64,000 nt of DNA from Actinacidiphila glaucinigra (GTDB taxonomy: Bacteria; Actinomycetota; Actinomycetes; Streptomycetales; Streptomycetaceae), in the NCBI RefSeq assembly GCF_900188405.1, contig NZ_FZOF01000008.1:186001-250000 (forward strand). Reading direction: 5' to 3'. The first letter of the stretch is position 1, and each line of letters opens with the position of its first letter. Position numbers and translations under genes: made by a program. The notes beneath the pieces were generated by a model. That model was not told the DNA's origin. It did no database searches and worked only from the letters and a program-made list of their open reading frames with translations. Shown here piece by piece: positions 18,569 to 27,869 of this stretch.

Positions 18569-19681
18569 ATGAGTGAACCCCGCCGTACCGCACTGGACGC
18601 GCTGCACCGCGCCCTCGGCGCCACCATGACCGACTTCGCGGGCTGGGACATGCCGCTGCGGTACGCCAGCGAGCGCGACGAGCACACCGCCGTGCGGACC
18701 CGGGCCGGTCTGTTCGACCTGTCCCACATGGGCGAGATCACGGTCACCGGTCCGGCCGCGGGCGAGGCGCTGGACCACGCGCTGGTCGGCCACATCTCGG
18801 CGCTGGCCGTGGGCCGTGCCCGCTACACGATGATCTGCGCCCCCGACGGCGGCATCCTCGACGACCTGATCGTCTACCGCCTCGGCGACGAGGAGTACAT
18901 GGTCGTCGCCAACGCCTCCAACGCCCAGGTCGTCCTCGACGCGGTCACCGAACGCGCCGCCGGCTTCGACGCCGCGGTCCGCGACGACCGGGACGCCTAC
19001 GCGCTGCTCGCCGTCCAGGGCCCGAACTCCCCCGCCATCCTCAAGTCGGTCACCGACGCCGACCTGGACGGGCTGAAGTACTACGCGGGCCTGCCCGGCA
19101 CCGTGGCCGGGGTCCCCGCGCTGATCGCCCGCACGGGCTACACCGGCGAGGACGGCTTCGAGCTCTTCGTCGCCCCGGCCGACGCGGAGAAGCTGTGGCA
19201 GGCGCTGACCGAGGCGGGCGCGGACGCCGGCCTGGTGCCGTGCGGCCTGTCCTGCCGGGACACGCTGCGCCTGGAGGCGGGCATGCCGCTGTACGGGCAC
19301 GAGCTGACCACCGCGCTCACCCCCTTCGACGCCGGGCTCGGCAGGGTCGTGAAGTTCGACAAGCCGGGTGACTTCGTGGGCCGCGAGGCGCTGACCGCGG
19401 CCGCCGCCAAGGCCGAGGCCACGCCGCCGCGCAAGCTGGTCGGCCTGGTCGCCGAGGGCCGCCGCGTCCCCCGGGCGGGCTACCCCGTGGTGGCGGGCGG
19501 CGAGGTGGTCGGCGAGGTCACCTCCGGCGCCCCGTCCCCGACCCTGGGCAAGCCGATCGCCATGGCGTACGTGGACGCCGCGCACGCCGCGCCGGGCTCC
19601 CTTGGTGTGGGCGTGGACATCCGCGGTACGCATGAGCCGTACGAGGTGGTGGCCCTGCCGTTCTACAAGCGGCAGCGCTGA
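18569..19681 (+). CDS. gcvT: Glycine cleavage system T protein (aminomethyltransferase)
   Basis: Transfers the methylene carbon of the aminomethyl group on lipoyl-GcvH to tetrahydrofolate, releasing ammonia. 370 residues. [29 protein letters not shown] (with the catalytic Asp region), and [11 protein letters not shown] are typical folate-binding T-protein blocks, with the GCV_T C-terminal barrel at VGREAL...[22 protein letters not shown] start at ATG 18569 ([13 protein letters not shown]) with GGGAG 8 bases upstream. An in-frame ATG at 18500 lies inside the riboswitch and is rejected. First gene of gcvT-gcvH-glyA. Confidence 0.96.
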   Translation: MSEPRRTALDALHRALGATMTDFAGWDMPLRYASERDEHTAVRTRAGLFDLSHMGEITVTGPAAGEALDHALVGHISALAVGRARYTMICAPDGGILDDLIVYRLGDEEYMVVANASNAQVVLDAVTERAAGFDAAVRDDRDAYALLAVQGPNSPAILKSVTDADLDGLKYYAGLPGTVAGVPALIARTGYTGEDGFELFVAPADAEKLWQALTEAGADAGLVPCGLSCRDTLRLEAGMPLYGHELTTALTPFDAGLGRVVKFDKPGDFVGREALTAAAAKAEATPPRKLVGLVAEGRRVPRAGYPVVAGGEVVGEVTSGAPSPTLGKPIAMAYVDAAHAAPGSLGVGVDIRGTHEPYEVVALPFYKRQR

Positions 19682-19766
19682 GGTCCCGGTCACATCCGGC
19701 ACAGCCGTCCCACCTGTCAAGACAGCCGTTCACCAGCACATACCTGCATCCAGGAGAATTCACGCC

Positions 19767-20147
19767 ATGAGCAACCCCCAGCAGCTGCGGTACAGCAAGG
19801 AGCACGAGTGGGTCTCGGCCGCCGACGCGGACGGCGTGTCCTCGGTGGGCATCACCGAGCACGCGGCGAACGCCCTCGGCGACGTCGTCTACGTCCAGCT
19901 CCCGGCGGTGGGCGACACGGTCGCCGCGGGTGAGACCTGCGGTGAGCTGGAGTCGACCAAGTCGGTCAGCGACCTGTACGCCCCGGTCTCCGGCGAGGTC
20001 ACCGAGGTCAACGAGGACGTCGTCAACGACCCCTCGCTGGTGAACTCGGCGGCCTTCGAGGGCGGCTGGCTGTTCAAGGTGAAGATCTCCGAGGAGCCGG
20101 GCGACCTGCTCTCCGCGGACGAGTACACCGCCTTCACCGGCAGCTGA
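19767..20147 (+). CDS. gcvH: Glycine cleavage system H protein
   Basis: 126-residue carrier that shuttles the aminomethyl intermediate on lipoyl-lysine. Motif YSKEHEWVS at the N terminus and the lipoylated lysine in [19 protein letters not shown] at about residue 61. ATG 19767 has an AGGAG site (caggagaattcacgcc). The P protein gene is not in this stretch, so the decarboxylase is encoded elsewhere, as in other Streptomyces. Confidence 0.97.
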   Translation: MSNPQQLRYSKEHEWVSAADADGVSSVGITEHAANALGDVVYVQLPAVGDTVAAGETCGELESTKSVSDLYAPVSGEVTEVNEDVVNDPSLVNSAAFEGGWLFKVKISEEPGDLLSADEYTAFTGS

Positions 20148-20209
20148 CCGCCCGAGCCCTGCCGCCGCTCCGCCCTGTCCACTCCGACCTCCGGACGGAT
20201 GACCCCCTG

Positions 20210-21481
20210 ATGTCGCTTCTCAACAGCTCACTGCACGAGCTCGACCCCGACGTCGCCGCCGCCGTCGACGCCGAACTGCACCGCCAGCAGTCCACCCTTG
20301 AGATGATCGCCTCGGAGAACTTCGCTCCGGTCGCGGTGCTCCAGGCCCAGGGCTCGGTGCTGACCAACAAGTACGCCGAGGGCTACCCCGGCCGCCGCTA
20401 CTACGGCGGTTGCGAGCACGTCGACGTCGTCGAGCAGCTCGCGATCGACCGGATCAAGGCGCTCTTCGGCGCCGAGCACGCCAACGTCCAGCCGCACTCG
20501 GGCGCGCAGGCCAACGCGGCCGCGATGTTCGCGCTGCTGAACCCCGGCGACACGATCCTGGGTCTGAACCTCGCCCATGGCGGGCACCTGACCCACGGCA
20601 TGAAGATCAACTTCTCCGGCAAGCTCTACAACGTGGTCGCCTACCACGTGGACCAGGAGACCGGGCAGGTCGACATGGCCGAGGTCGAGCGCCTGGCCAA
20701 GGAGTCCCGCCCGAAGCTGATCATCGCCGGCTGGTCGGCGTACCCGCGGCAGCTGGACTTCGCGGCCTTCCGGCGGATCGCCGACGAGGTCGGCGCGTAC
20801 CTGATGGTCGACATGGCGCACTTCGCCGGTCTGGTGGCGGCGGGGCTGCACCCCTCCCCCGTGCCGTACGCGGACGTCGTCACCACGACCACGCACAAGA
20901 CGCTGGGCGGCCCGCGCGGCGGCGTCATCCTGTCCAAGGCCGAGCTCGCCAAGAAGATCAACTCGGCGGTCTTCCCCGGCCAGCAGGGCGGCCCGCTGGA
21001 GCACGTCATCGCGGCGAAGGCGGTCGCCTTCAAGGTGGCGGCGAGCGAGGAGTTCAAGGACCGCCAGGTCCGCACCCTGGAGGGCGCGAAGATCCTCGCC
21101 GAGCGGCTGACGCAGGACGACGTCACCGCGGCCGGGGTCTCGGTGCTGTCCGGCGGCACCGACGTCCACCTGGTCCTGGTGGACCTGCGCGACAGCGAGC
21201 TCGACGGGCAGCAGGCCGAGGACCGGCTGCACGAGATCGGGATCACGGTCAACCGCAACGCGGTCCCGAACGACCCGCGCCCGCCGATGGTCACCTCCGG
21301 CCTGCGCATCGGCACCCCGGCGCTGGCCACCCGCGGCTTCGGCACCGAGGACTTCCACGAGGTCGCCGACGTCATCGCCGAGGCCCTCAAGCCGGGCTTC
21401 GACGCGGAGACCGCCAAGGCGCTCGGCGCCCGGGTCACCGCCCTGGCCGACAAGCACCCGCTGTACCCCGGCCTGAAGTAG
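20210..21481 (+). CDS. glyA: Serine hydroxymethyltransferase
   Basis: PLP enzyme interconverting serine plus THF with glycine plus methylene-THF. 423 residues, normal length. [23 protein letters not shown], the PLP lysine in [13 protein letters not shown] (about residue 230) and the C-terminal [14 protein letters not shown] are present. ATG 20210 is 62 bp after gcvH. Together the cleavage system and GlyA turn two glycines into one serine plus CO2 and ammonia, sensible for a glycine-induced operon. Confidence 0.97.
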   Translation: MSLLNSSLHELDPDVAAAVDAELHRQQSTLEMIASENFAPVAVLQAQGSVLTNKYAEGYPGRRYYGGCEHVDVVEQLAIDRIKALFGAEHANVQPHSGAQANAAAMFALLNPGDTILGLNLAHGGHLTHGMKINFSGKLYNVVAYHVDQETGQVDMAEVERLAKESRPKLIIAGWSAYPRQLDFAAFRRIADEVGAYLMVDMAHFAGLVAAGLHPSPVPYADVVTTTTHKTLGGPRGGVILSKAELAKKINSAVFPGQQGGPLEHVIAAKAVAFKVAASEEFKDRQVRTLEGAKILAERLTQDDVTAAGVSVLSGGTDVHLVLVDLRDSELDGQQAEDRLHEIGITVNRNAVPNDPRPPMVTSGLRIGTPALATRGFGTEDFHEVADVIAEALKPGFDAETAKALGARVTALADKHPLYPGLK

Positions 21482-21494
21482 CGAGCGTCACCCG

Positions 21495-21530
21495 GTGTGC
21501 GGGACCGTCCGCGTGGACGGTCCCGCACAC
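21495..21530 (+). terminator. 16-bp perfect hairpin between glyA and sdaA
   Basis: Arms GTGTGCGGGACCGTCC and the exact complement around a 4-base GCGT loop, starting 13 bases after the glyA stop. A second, weaker hairpin (GAGTGCGGCG ... CGCCGCTC) follows at about 21537-21560. It likely ends or attenuates the gcvTH-glyA transcript before sdaA. Confidence 0.75.
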
Positions 21531-21635
21531 TGGAGCGAGTGCGGCGCACCCACGCCGCTCACGTACCACTCCGGCGGCGACCCCGCCGGCCGCCCGCGGA
21601 CAACGGGGTCCGCGAATCCGAGGAGTCATCGCACC

Positions 21636-23015
<1,380 letters not shown>

Positions 23016-23017
23016 CC

Positions 23018-23041
23018 GGGCGGGCCCCCGCCGGCCCGCCC
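23018..23041 (+). terminator. Hairpin terminator after sdaA
   Basis: GGGCGGGCC-6-GGCCCGCCC, a 9-bp perfect GC stem starting 3 bases after the stop codon. The next gene is convergent, so it may work for both. Confidence 0.65.
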
Positions 23042-23104
23042 GGCGGCCTGCCGTCGCCCGGGCGGAACCGGCGAGTTGGCGCCCCGAGCCCGGCCACGGA
23101 GGGG

Positions 23105-23854
23105 TCAGTCGGCCGCCGGCCGCACGCCGTCGGTGTCCGTGACCTCGTACACGTCGATCCGGAGCACGTGGCGCACGGCTACGGGCACACGTCGGGCTGC
23201 ACGGAGACCGGAGGTGGGCACGACGAGGGCGTAGCGCGTGGTCTCGGAGGTATCGGTCATCCTCCTCAGCAGCTGCCCGTAGGCGATGTCGGCGTCGACG
23301 CCCGGCTCCTTGGTGCGGCCCTTCGCCTCTCCCACGATCCGCCGGCCGTCCCGCACGGCCTCGATGTCGGTGTGGTGGTCGGTCGGCAGCACGGCCGTCC
23401 ACCCTCGGGAGATCAACCAGCGGCGGAAGACGGCCACCACGCGGTCCTCGTCGGTCGTCAGGCGGTGCTCCGCCGTGGCGAGGAGCCTGCGGAGCACGGC
23501 GAGGTCCGCCTCGCGGACCCGGAGCAACCGCCCCCGAGAGTCGGCCGCCAGGTCCGCCGGTCGAATGACCAGCAGTTCCAGGCCGTTCGCCGGAATCAGC
23601 GCCTCGCGGCGCGCGTCGTACAGGGCCTCGGGCTTGTCGAAGAAGGTGACCGGCCGGTCGTGCTGGATCTCCCGGTACTCCACCACCAGTCCGTGGCCCG
23701 GCCAGCAGGAATCGACCGGCAAGCGTGCTCTGCGGCCCGACGGGCTCGGATCACCCACGAGCCAATCGAAACGGCGCTGCCGCTCGCCTCGCTCGGCCAA
23801 CACCTCGTCGCACAGGTCGAGTACGTACGCCTCGTCGCTGTCCTGCCTCCCCAT
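23105..23854 (-). CDS. Hypothetical protein with nuclease-like (PD-(D/E)xK-like) segments
   Basis: 249 residues, unrecognised family. Two segments look like PD-(D/E)xK folds. The C-terminal one is the clearer: TDIEAVRDGRRIVGEAKGR (about 160-178) has an acidic residue, then E-x-K in a beta-hairpin, followed by a helix with YGQLLRRM, as in many REase-like domains. The N-terminal one, LPVDSCWPGHGLVVEYREIQ (about 46-65), has D followed by ExR. Rich in Arg, no signal peptide. Start is ATG 23854. Convergent with sdaA. Not part of an obvious restriction or defence operon. The function call is tentative. Confidence 0.6.
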   Translation of the reverse strand: MGRQDSDEAYVLDLCDEVLAERGERQRRFDWLVGDPSPSGRRARLPVDSCWPGHGLVVEYREIQHDRPVTFFDKPEALYDARREALIPANGLELLVIRPADLAADSRGRLLRVREADLAVLRRLLATAEHRLTTDEDRVVAVFRRWLISRGWTAVLPTDHHTDIEAVRDGRRIVGEAKGRTKEPGVDADIAYGQLLRRMTDTSETTRYALVVPTSGLRAARRVPVAVRHVLRIDVYEVTDTDGVRPAAD

Positions 23855-23894
23855 GCCCGCATGATGCCAGGCACCACCGGACCGGGACTCCGCG

Positions 23895-24680
23895 TCAGCG
23901 GTACGTGAGCGCGGCCCACGCGGCTGTCGCGACGACCGCGAGGGCGTAGCAGGCGGTGGCGGCGCGGAGGATGCGCGTGGTCGCCGGGGCGGTCAGACGG
24001 GTGCGGGACAGGAGCAGGGCGAGGGCGGGGAGGACGAGGACGGCGTGCAGGCTCACGCCGTGCAGGGGCTTGAGGGGGGCCGTGGAGGCGTAGGCGGCGG
24101 CCTGGTGGCCGGTCCGGGTGAGATGGACGCCGCGGGCGATCATGGCGGCGCCGGAGAGCAGGCCGACGAGCAGGATCGCGAAGCCGGCGCGCAGGGCGAG
24201 GGGCATGCCGGCGGGGCCGGCGGGCCGGCGCCGGAAGGACACGAGGGCGAAGGCCGACAGGACGGCGACGAGGACGCCGCCGCCGACCGCGAGGGTCATG
24301 GAGACCGCGGTGTCGAAGCCGGTCTCCATGTCGAGGTGCGACGGCACGCGCCGCCAGGCCTGCAGGGTGATGCCGGCGACCTCGACGACGCAGTCGGCGG
24401 CGAACACGGCCAGCAGCAGGGTGCGCAGGCGCGCGCCGATCTCCAGGTACGAGGTGACCCAGGCGACCGCGACGAGGGTCAGGCCGAAGGAGAGCCCGAA
24501 GGTCGCGGGCTTGCGCCAGGACACCGGGCCGTCCCAGGGGCCGCCGTCCACCGCGAGGACGGCGAGGTGGAACAGGCCCGAGAGGATCAGCACGGCGCCG
24601 GTCGCGTGGCACAGGCGGTCTGCCGTGCGGGGGCCGCCGAGGGTCCGTCCCGGGGCCGCGGGGGTGGTGGTCGTCGCCAT
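23895..24680 (-). CDS. Integral membrane protein of unknown function
   Basis: 261 residues with about seven hydrophobic segments: GAVLILSGLFHLAVLAV, FGLSFGLTLVAVAWVTS, LLLAVFAADCVVEVAGI, MTLAVGGGVLVAVLSAFALV, AGFAILLVGLLSGAAMI, LHAVLVLPALALLLS and CYALAVVATAAWAAL. No transporter or enzyme signature that I recognise. Conserved-looking motifs are WDGPVSWRKPATFGLSFG in the second segment and KPLHGVSLHAVL before the sixth. Start is ATG 24680. 40 bp from the nuclease-like gene on the same strand. Confidence 0.75.
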   Translation of the reverse strand: MATTTTPAAPGRTLGGPRTADRLCHATGAVLILSGLFHLAVLAVDGGPWDGPVSWRKPATFGLSFGLTLVAVAWVTSYLEIGARLRTLLLAVFAADCVVEVAGITLQAWRRVPSHLDMETGFDTAVSMTLAVGGGVLVAVLSAFALVSFRRRPAGPAGMPLALRAGFAILLVGLLSGAAMIARGVHLTRTGHQAAAYASTAPLKPLHGVSLHAVLVLPALALLLSRTRLTAPATTRILRAATACYALAVVATAAWAALTYR

Positions 24681-24766
24681 GGCCCCAGGCTGCCGTGGGT
24701 GGCGCGGCCGGTCGTCGTCCGGGGGGGGAGGCCGGCCGGCTGCTCCCCCGGGAGCAGCCGTCCCCG

Positions 24767-25858
24767 TCAGCGGGTGGCCGCGTGCACGATCCCCGAGGTC
24801 GCCGCGATGCGGTCGAGCAGGAACATGGTGCCGACGCTCGCCACGATCCAGCTGCAGAGGATGACGATCCCGCGGGTCAGGCCGTCGTGGTGGAAGTAGG
24901 CGACTCCGTCCATGGCGCGGACGCCGACCCCGGCCGGCATGACGGAGGTCAGTGGCTCCAGCCAGCCCGGGAGGAAGTACGGCGGGAGGACGCCGCCACT
25001 GGTGGCGTTCCCGATGATGAGCATGAAGATGGAGCCCAGGAGCACCCCGGCCGGGCCGAAGACGCGGATGAGCGCGACGGTGGCGGCGGCCACCGCGCCG
25101 GCCATGAGGGTGACGACGCCGAAGATCCCGAAGAAGGAACCGGGTATCGCGCCGAAGGCCGTACTGGCGATGAGAGTGGTGGCCAGGCCGCCGAGGACGG
25201 CGAAGAGACCGATGCTCAGGACGCGCTGGTTGAAGGAGAGCCGTGGTGCGACCTGGTAGGTGAGCTGGCCGAACAGGAAACCTGCCAGGATCAGCCCGAA
25301 GGAGGCGTAGAAGACCGACAGCCCTCTGCTGTCACCGGACGACAGCGGCAGGATGTCGACCACGGGGATCTTGTGGCTCTCGCCGTGCGGAACGGACGCC
25401 AGGGGGGTGAGCAGAGCGGACACCGCCGGGCCGTTCGCGCCGGCGTAGACGACCTTGGGCTTGCCGCCCTCGGACAGATAGGCCGCGTAGGCCTCCCGGT
25501 GCTCCACGGCGTGCCGGGCCGAGGCCGCGTCGGGATACCGGTCGACCTGGAATGCCTCGGGCGCGATGCGCTGGAGGCGGACGTCGAACAGGGCCGCCGA
25601 GTGGTCCGAGGCGACGACGGCCACCGGCAGCCGGTGCGCCGTGGGCGTGTGGAAGGCGGCCAGGAAGACGCTCACAAAGGAGAGCCCGACGACGAGCACC
25701 GTGATCACCGGGGTGATCACGGCCTTGGGGCCGGTCAGTCCCACCCGGGCGGGCGGTGCGTCGGTCTGCGGTCCCGGGACGTGCCGGTGCCGGTGCCGGT
25801 GGTGCGACGGAGGCTCGTCCGCGGGGGGCTGCGCATCGGTGATGATCACGGTGTCCAC
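24767..25858 (-). CDS. ABC-2/YhgE-Pip-like membrane protein
   Basis: 363 residues. A His-rich cytoplasmic N terminus (SHHRHRHRH) is followed by one helix (VITPVITVLVVGLSFVSVFLAAF), an extracytoplasmic domain of about 120 residues, and a C-terminal block of five to six helices. That matches the YhgE/Pip or DUF3533 layout seen in multidrug-export-like ABC-2 permeases without a linked ATPase. Divergent from a MarR regulator, with an operator-like palindrome between, so it is probably the efflux target of that regulator (inference). Start GTG 25858, with AGGAGGG upstream on the transcribed strand. Confidence 0.75.
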   Translation of the reverse strand: MDTVIITDAQPPADEPPSHHRHRHRHVPGPQTDAPPARVGLTGPKAVITPVITVLVVGLSFVSVFLAAFHTPTAHRLPVAVVASDHSAALFDVRLQRIAPEAFQVDRYPDAASARHAVEHREAYAAYLSEGGKPKVVYAGANGPAVSALLTPLASVPHGESHKIPVVDILPLSSGDSRGLSVFYASFGLILAGFLFGQLTYQVAPRLSFNQRVLSIGLFAVLGGLATTLIASTAFGAIPGSFFGIFGVVTLMAGAVAAATVALIRVFGPAGVLLGSIFMLIIGNATSGGVLPPYFLPGWLEPLTSVMPAGVGVRAMDGVAYFHHDGLTRGIVILCSWIVASVGTMFLLDRIAATSGIVHAATR

Positions 25859-25874
25859 CAGGGAGGATCCCTCC

Positions 25875-25903
25875 TATAATGTAAGCTGACTTATATAAGT
25901 TAA
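25875..25903. promoter_or_regulatory. AT-rich divergent promoter/operator for the marR-type gene and the membrane-protein gene
   Basis: Two overlapping palindromes: TAAG-CTGA-CTTA (25882-25893) and the perfect 12-mer ACTTATATAAGT (25889-25900). On the plus strand a consensus -10 TATAAT lies at 25875-25880. This 30-base tract is AT-rich in a window of about 72% GC. It is well placed for MarR autorepression and co-control of the divergent membrane gene. Confidence 0.7.
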
Positions 25904-25926
25904 CAGACAAAAGGAAGGCATCCGGT

Positions 25927-26379
25927 ATGCCCCCGCGCGAACCCCGCGAGCACATCGGCTATCTGATCTGGCAGCTCTCGCAGGCTTACGCGATCCGCAT
26001 CGAGCAGGCGATGCGCCCGCTCCGACTGACCCAGGCGCAGTTCAGCGCCCTCATGCACCTGAGCACCTACGGGGCCATGTCGAGCGCCGAACTGGCGCGC
26101 CGATGCGGGGTCACACCGCAGTCCATGGGCACCGCCGTCCAGGGGCTGACCGAGCGCGGACTGGTGGAGCGGCGGGCCCATCCGACGCACGGCCGGATCA
26201 TCGAGATCAGCGCCACCCCGCAGGGCGAGGAGCTGGCGGTCCGCGCCGAACAGGCCATCGCCCCCGCCGAGGAGGAGGCCCTCTCCCCCTTTGGCGCTCA
26301 GGAGCGGGCACGCGTCCGGGCCGACCTGCAGCGCATGCTGGCGACCCTGAACCCGCACACCCTTCCGTCGGGTGATTGA
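25927..26379 (+). CDS. MarR-family transcriptional regulator
   Basis: 150 residues. A winged-helix fold with the recognition region SSAELARRCGVTPQSMGTAVQGL (about 57-79) and the wing ERRAHPTHGRIIEISATPQGEEL. N- and C-terminal helices form the dimer interface. ATG 25927 is preceded by AAGGAAGG. It probably binds the palindromes at 25882-25900 and derepresses the divergent membrane gene when a small phenolic or drug ligand binds. Ligand unknown. The stop is followed by a second AT-rich tract (26385-26410) containing CTTTC-AAC-GAAAG. Confidence 0.9.
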   Translation: MPPREPREHIGYLIWQLSQAYAIRIEQAMRPLRLTQAQFSALMHLSTYGAMSSAELARRCGVTPQSMGTAVQGLTERGLVERRAHPTHGRIIEISATPQGEELAVRAEQAIAPAEEEALSPFGAQERARVRADLQRMLATLNPHTLPSGD

Positions 26380-26482
26380 ACTCTCATTAGTTTACCTTTC
26401 AACGAAAGTTCCGCCGTCACCGCCTCACCCGGCACGCCCGCACGGGCGGCCTGAGGCCCGCGCAGGCGCTCCCCGCGGGCGG

Positions 26483-27100
26483 TCAGGGCTTCGCCGACAC
26501 GTACGCCGTGCCGTCGGCCGTCTCCACGACGACCGCGGCGACCTCGTCCGGGGCCACCGCCGCGGAGCCGTCCAGGCTGACGCCGCGGCCCTCCCCGGCA
26601 GGCGCCACCACCCAGCTGCCGGCGATCTGCCGGGCGCCGTCCCGGGCCACCACCACCAGCAGGCAGTGCTCCCCCGCCGGGATACCGCCGACCCGGGCCC
26701 GGAGCCGCACCCAGGCGGCGGTGGCCGGGGTGAGCCGCACGGTCAACCGGGCCCCAGTGGACGGGTCGGCGCCCGAGGCGGTACGGACGGGCCCCGGCGC
26801 CGGGGCCGCGACCGGCGGCCGGGCCGCCCGCCGTCGCCGCCGTGCGCCCGCGCGCTCGGCGCGGACCTGACGCAACGTCCGCTGCAGCAGCAGGTCCCCG
26901 CCCTCCGGCGGGCCGTCCAGGAAGGCCTCCGGCGGGACGCCGCCGAGGGCCCGTGCGAGGGCGGGCAGTTCGCCGAGTTCGGTCCCGCAGGGCTCGCAGG
27001 ACGCGGCGTGCTCGTCCACGGCACGGACCTCCTCGTCGTTCAGCGCGCCCAGGACGCGGGCGGTGAGCGCCTCGCCGTCGTGCCGCTCCCCGGTGCTCAT
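26483..27100 (-). CDS. Zinc-finger (zf-HC2) anti-sigma factor, apparently soluble
   Basis: 205 residues. The N-terminal anti-sigma domain has the ZAS motif HAASCEPC (H-x3-C-x2-C, about residues 31-38). A basic linker [11 protein letters not shown] follows, then a beta-rich C-terminal domain like the RskA/anti-sigma-K C terminus (LTVRLTPATAAW ... VVVETADGTAYVS). The transmembrane helix normally found after the basic linker is missing: the region is Pro/Ala-rich and not hydrophobic. ATG 27100 overlaps the sigma-factor stop (ATGA), so the pair is translationally coupled. Confidence 0.82.
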   Translation of the reverse strand: MSTGERHDGEALTARVLGALNDEEVRAVDEHAASCEPCGTELGELPALARALGGVPPEAFLDGPPEGGDLLLQRTLRQVRAERAGARRRRRAARPPVAAPAPGPVRTASGADPSTGARLTVRLTPATAAWVRLRARVGGIPAGEHCLLVVVARDGARQIAGSWVVAPAGEGRGVSLDGSAAVAPDEVAAVVVETADGTAYVSAKP

Positions 27101-27654
27101 GCCGCGACCTCCCCCCACTCGACGGGCGTGTGCCGGCAGAAGTCGCGCAGCGCCTTGAGGGCGTAGTGCGACCGGGACTTGACCGTGCCCGGGGGGATGC
27201 CCAGGGTCCTGGCGGCCTCGGCGACGCTCTGCCCGCGGAAGTAGAGCACGTAGAGCACGTCGCGGTGGTCGGCGGAGAGCCGTTCCAGGGCCTCCATGAC
27301 GACCACGGCGTCCACCACCGCCTCCGCGTGGTCGCGCTCCACCGGCGGGGCCGCCGTCGATTCGGCGACCTCGGTGGGGCGGGCGGCCCTGGCCCGGTGC
27401 CGGTCGGTGATGATGTTGCGCGCCACGGTGAGCAGCCATCCCCGCACGGAGCCCTTGCCGTTGAGCAGTGCGTCGGGGTGGCGCCAGGCGCGGATCAGGG
27501 TCTCCTGGACCACGTCCTCGGCCGCGGCGCGGTCGCCGGTGAGGCGGGTCGCGTACGCGAGCAGGGCCCTGCCGTGTTCCTCGTAGAGCGCCCTGACGAG
27601 CGCCTCGTCACTCGTGCCCCGGCTGTGCCGGGTACGGGACCGCATTGCCGCCAT
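27097..27654 (-). CDS. ECF-family RNA polymerase sigma factor
   Basis: 185 residues. Region 2 (LYEEHGRALLAYATRLTGD ... AEDVVQETLIRAWR, binding the -10) and region 4 (ALERLSADHRDVLYVLYFRG ... GIPPGTVKSRSHYALKALR, a helix-turn-helix binding the -35) are joined by an acidic linker. ATG 27654 is chosen because GGAG lies 7 bases upstream. An in-frame GTG at 27675 is longer but less well placed. It is presumably held inactive by the overlapping zinc anti-sigma factor, whose Cys/His cluster suggests a redox or small-molecule signal (inference). The divergent gene at 27870 is a candidate target. Confidence 0.9.
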   Translation of the reverse strand: MAAMRSRTRHSRGTSDEALVRALYEEHGRALLAYATRLTGDRAAAEDVVQETLIRAWRHPDALLNGKGSVRGWLLTVARNIITDRHRARAARPTEVAESTAAPPVERDHAEAVVDAVVVMEALERLSADHRDVLYVLYFRGQSVAEAARTLGIPPGTVKSRSHYALKALRDFCRHTPVEWGEVAA

Positions 27655-27699
27655 CCGCCCACTCCGTCCGCCCACCGACCGTGCCGCGGTGCCTCGACG

Positions 27700-27791
27700 C
27701 AGACACGGCCCCCGTCCGGGCGGGGTTCAGGTGAGCCGCCTCACACCGCGCGGCCCGGGATTGAACCGCCGGGCGGCGCGGGCCGTGTCTG
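27700..27791. repeat. Nested inverted repeat between the sigma factor and the 27870 gene
   Basis: Outer arms CAGACACGGCCC (27700-27711) and GGGCCGTGTCTG (27780-27791) are exact complements. Inside, GGTTCA pairs with TGAACC, and GTGAG-CCGC-CTCAC forms a central hairpin. It could be a structured 5' leader of either divergent gene or a cruciform/protein site. Confidence 0.65.
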
Positions 27792-27813
27792 GTCACACGC
27801 CCCCGCGTGCCCT

Positions 27814-27857
27814 GCCGGTCCACAGCCGGTCCACAGCCGGTCCACAGCCGGTCCACA
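27814..27857 (+). repeat. Four tandem 11-bp repeats with DnaA-box-like core
   Basis: GCCGGTCCACA repeated exactly four times, starting at 27814, 27825, 27836 and 27847. Each contains CGGTCCACA, which matches the Streptomyces DnaA box TTGTCCACA at the last seven bases. The 11-bp period places all copies on one face of the helix. The array ends 12 bases before the ATG at 27870. Confidence 0.75.
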
Positions 27858-27869
27858 GGAGGAGGAACG

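Noticed and set aside
27735..27780. tRNA T-arm-like GGTTCAATCCC on the minus strand in the sigma intergenic region
   Set aside because: The flanking bases do not pair as a T-stem and no other tRNA arms are present.
27814..27857. CRISPR-like array
   Set aside because: Repeats are 11 bp with no spacers and no cas genes nearby.
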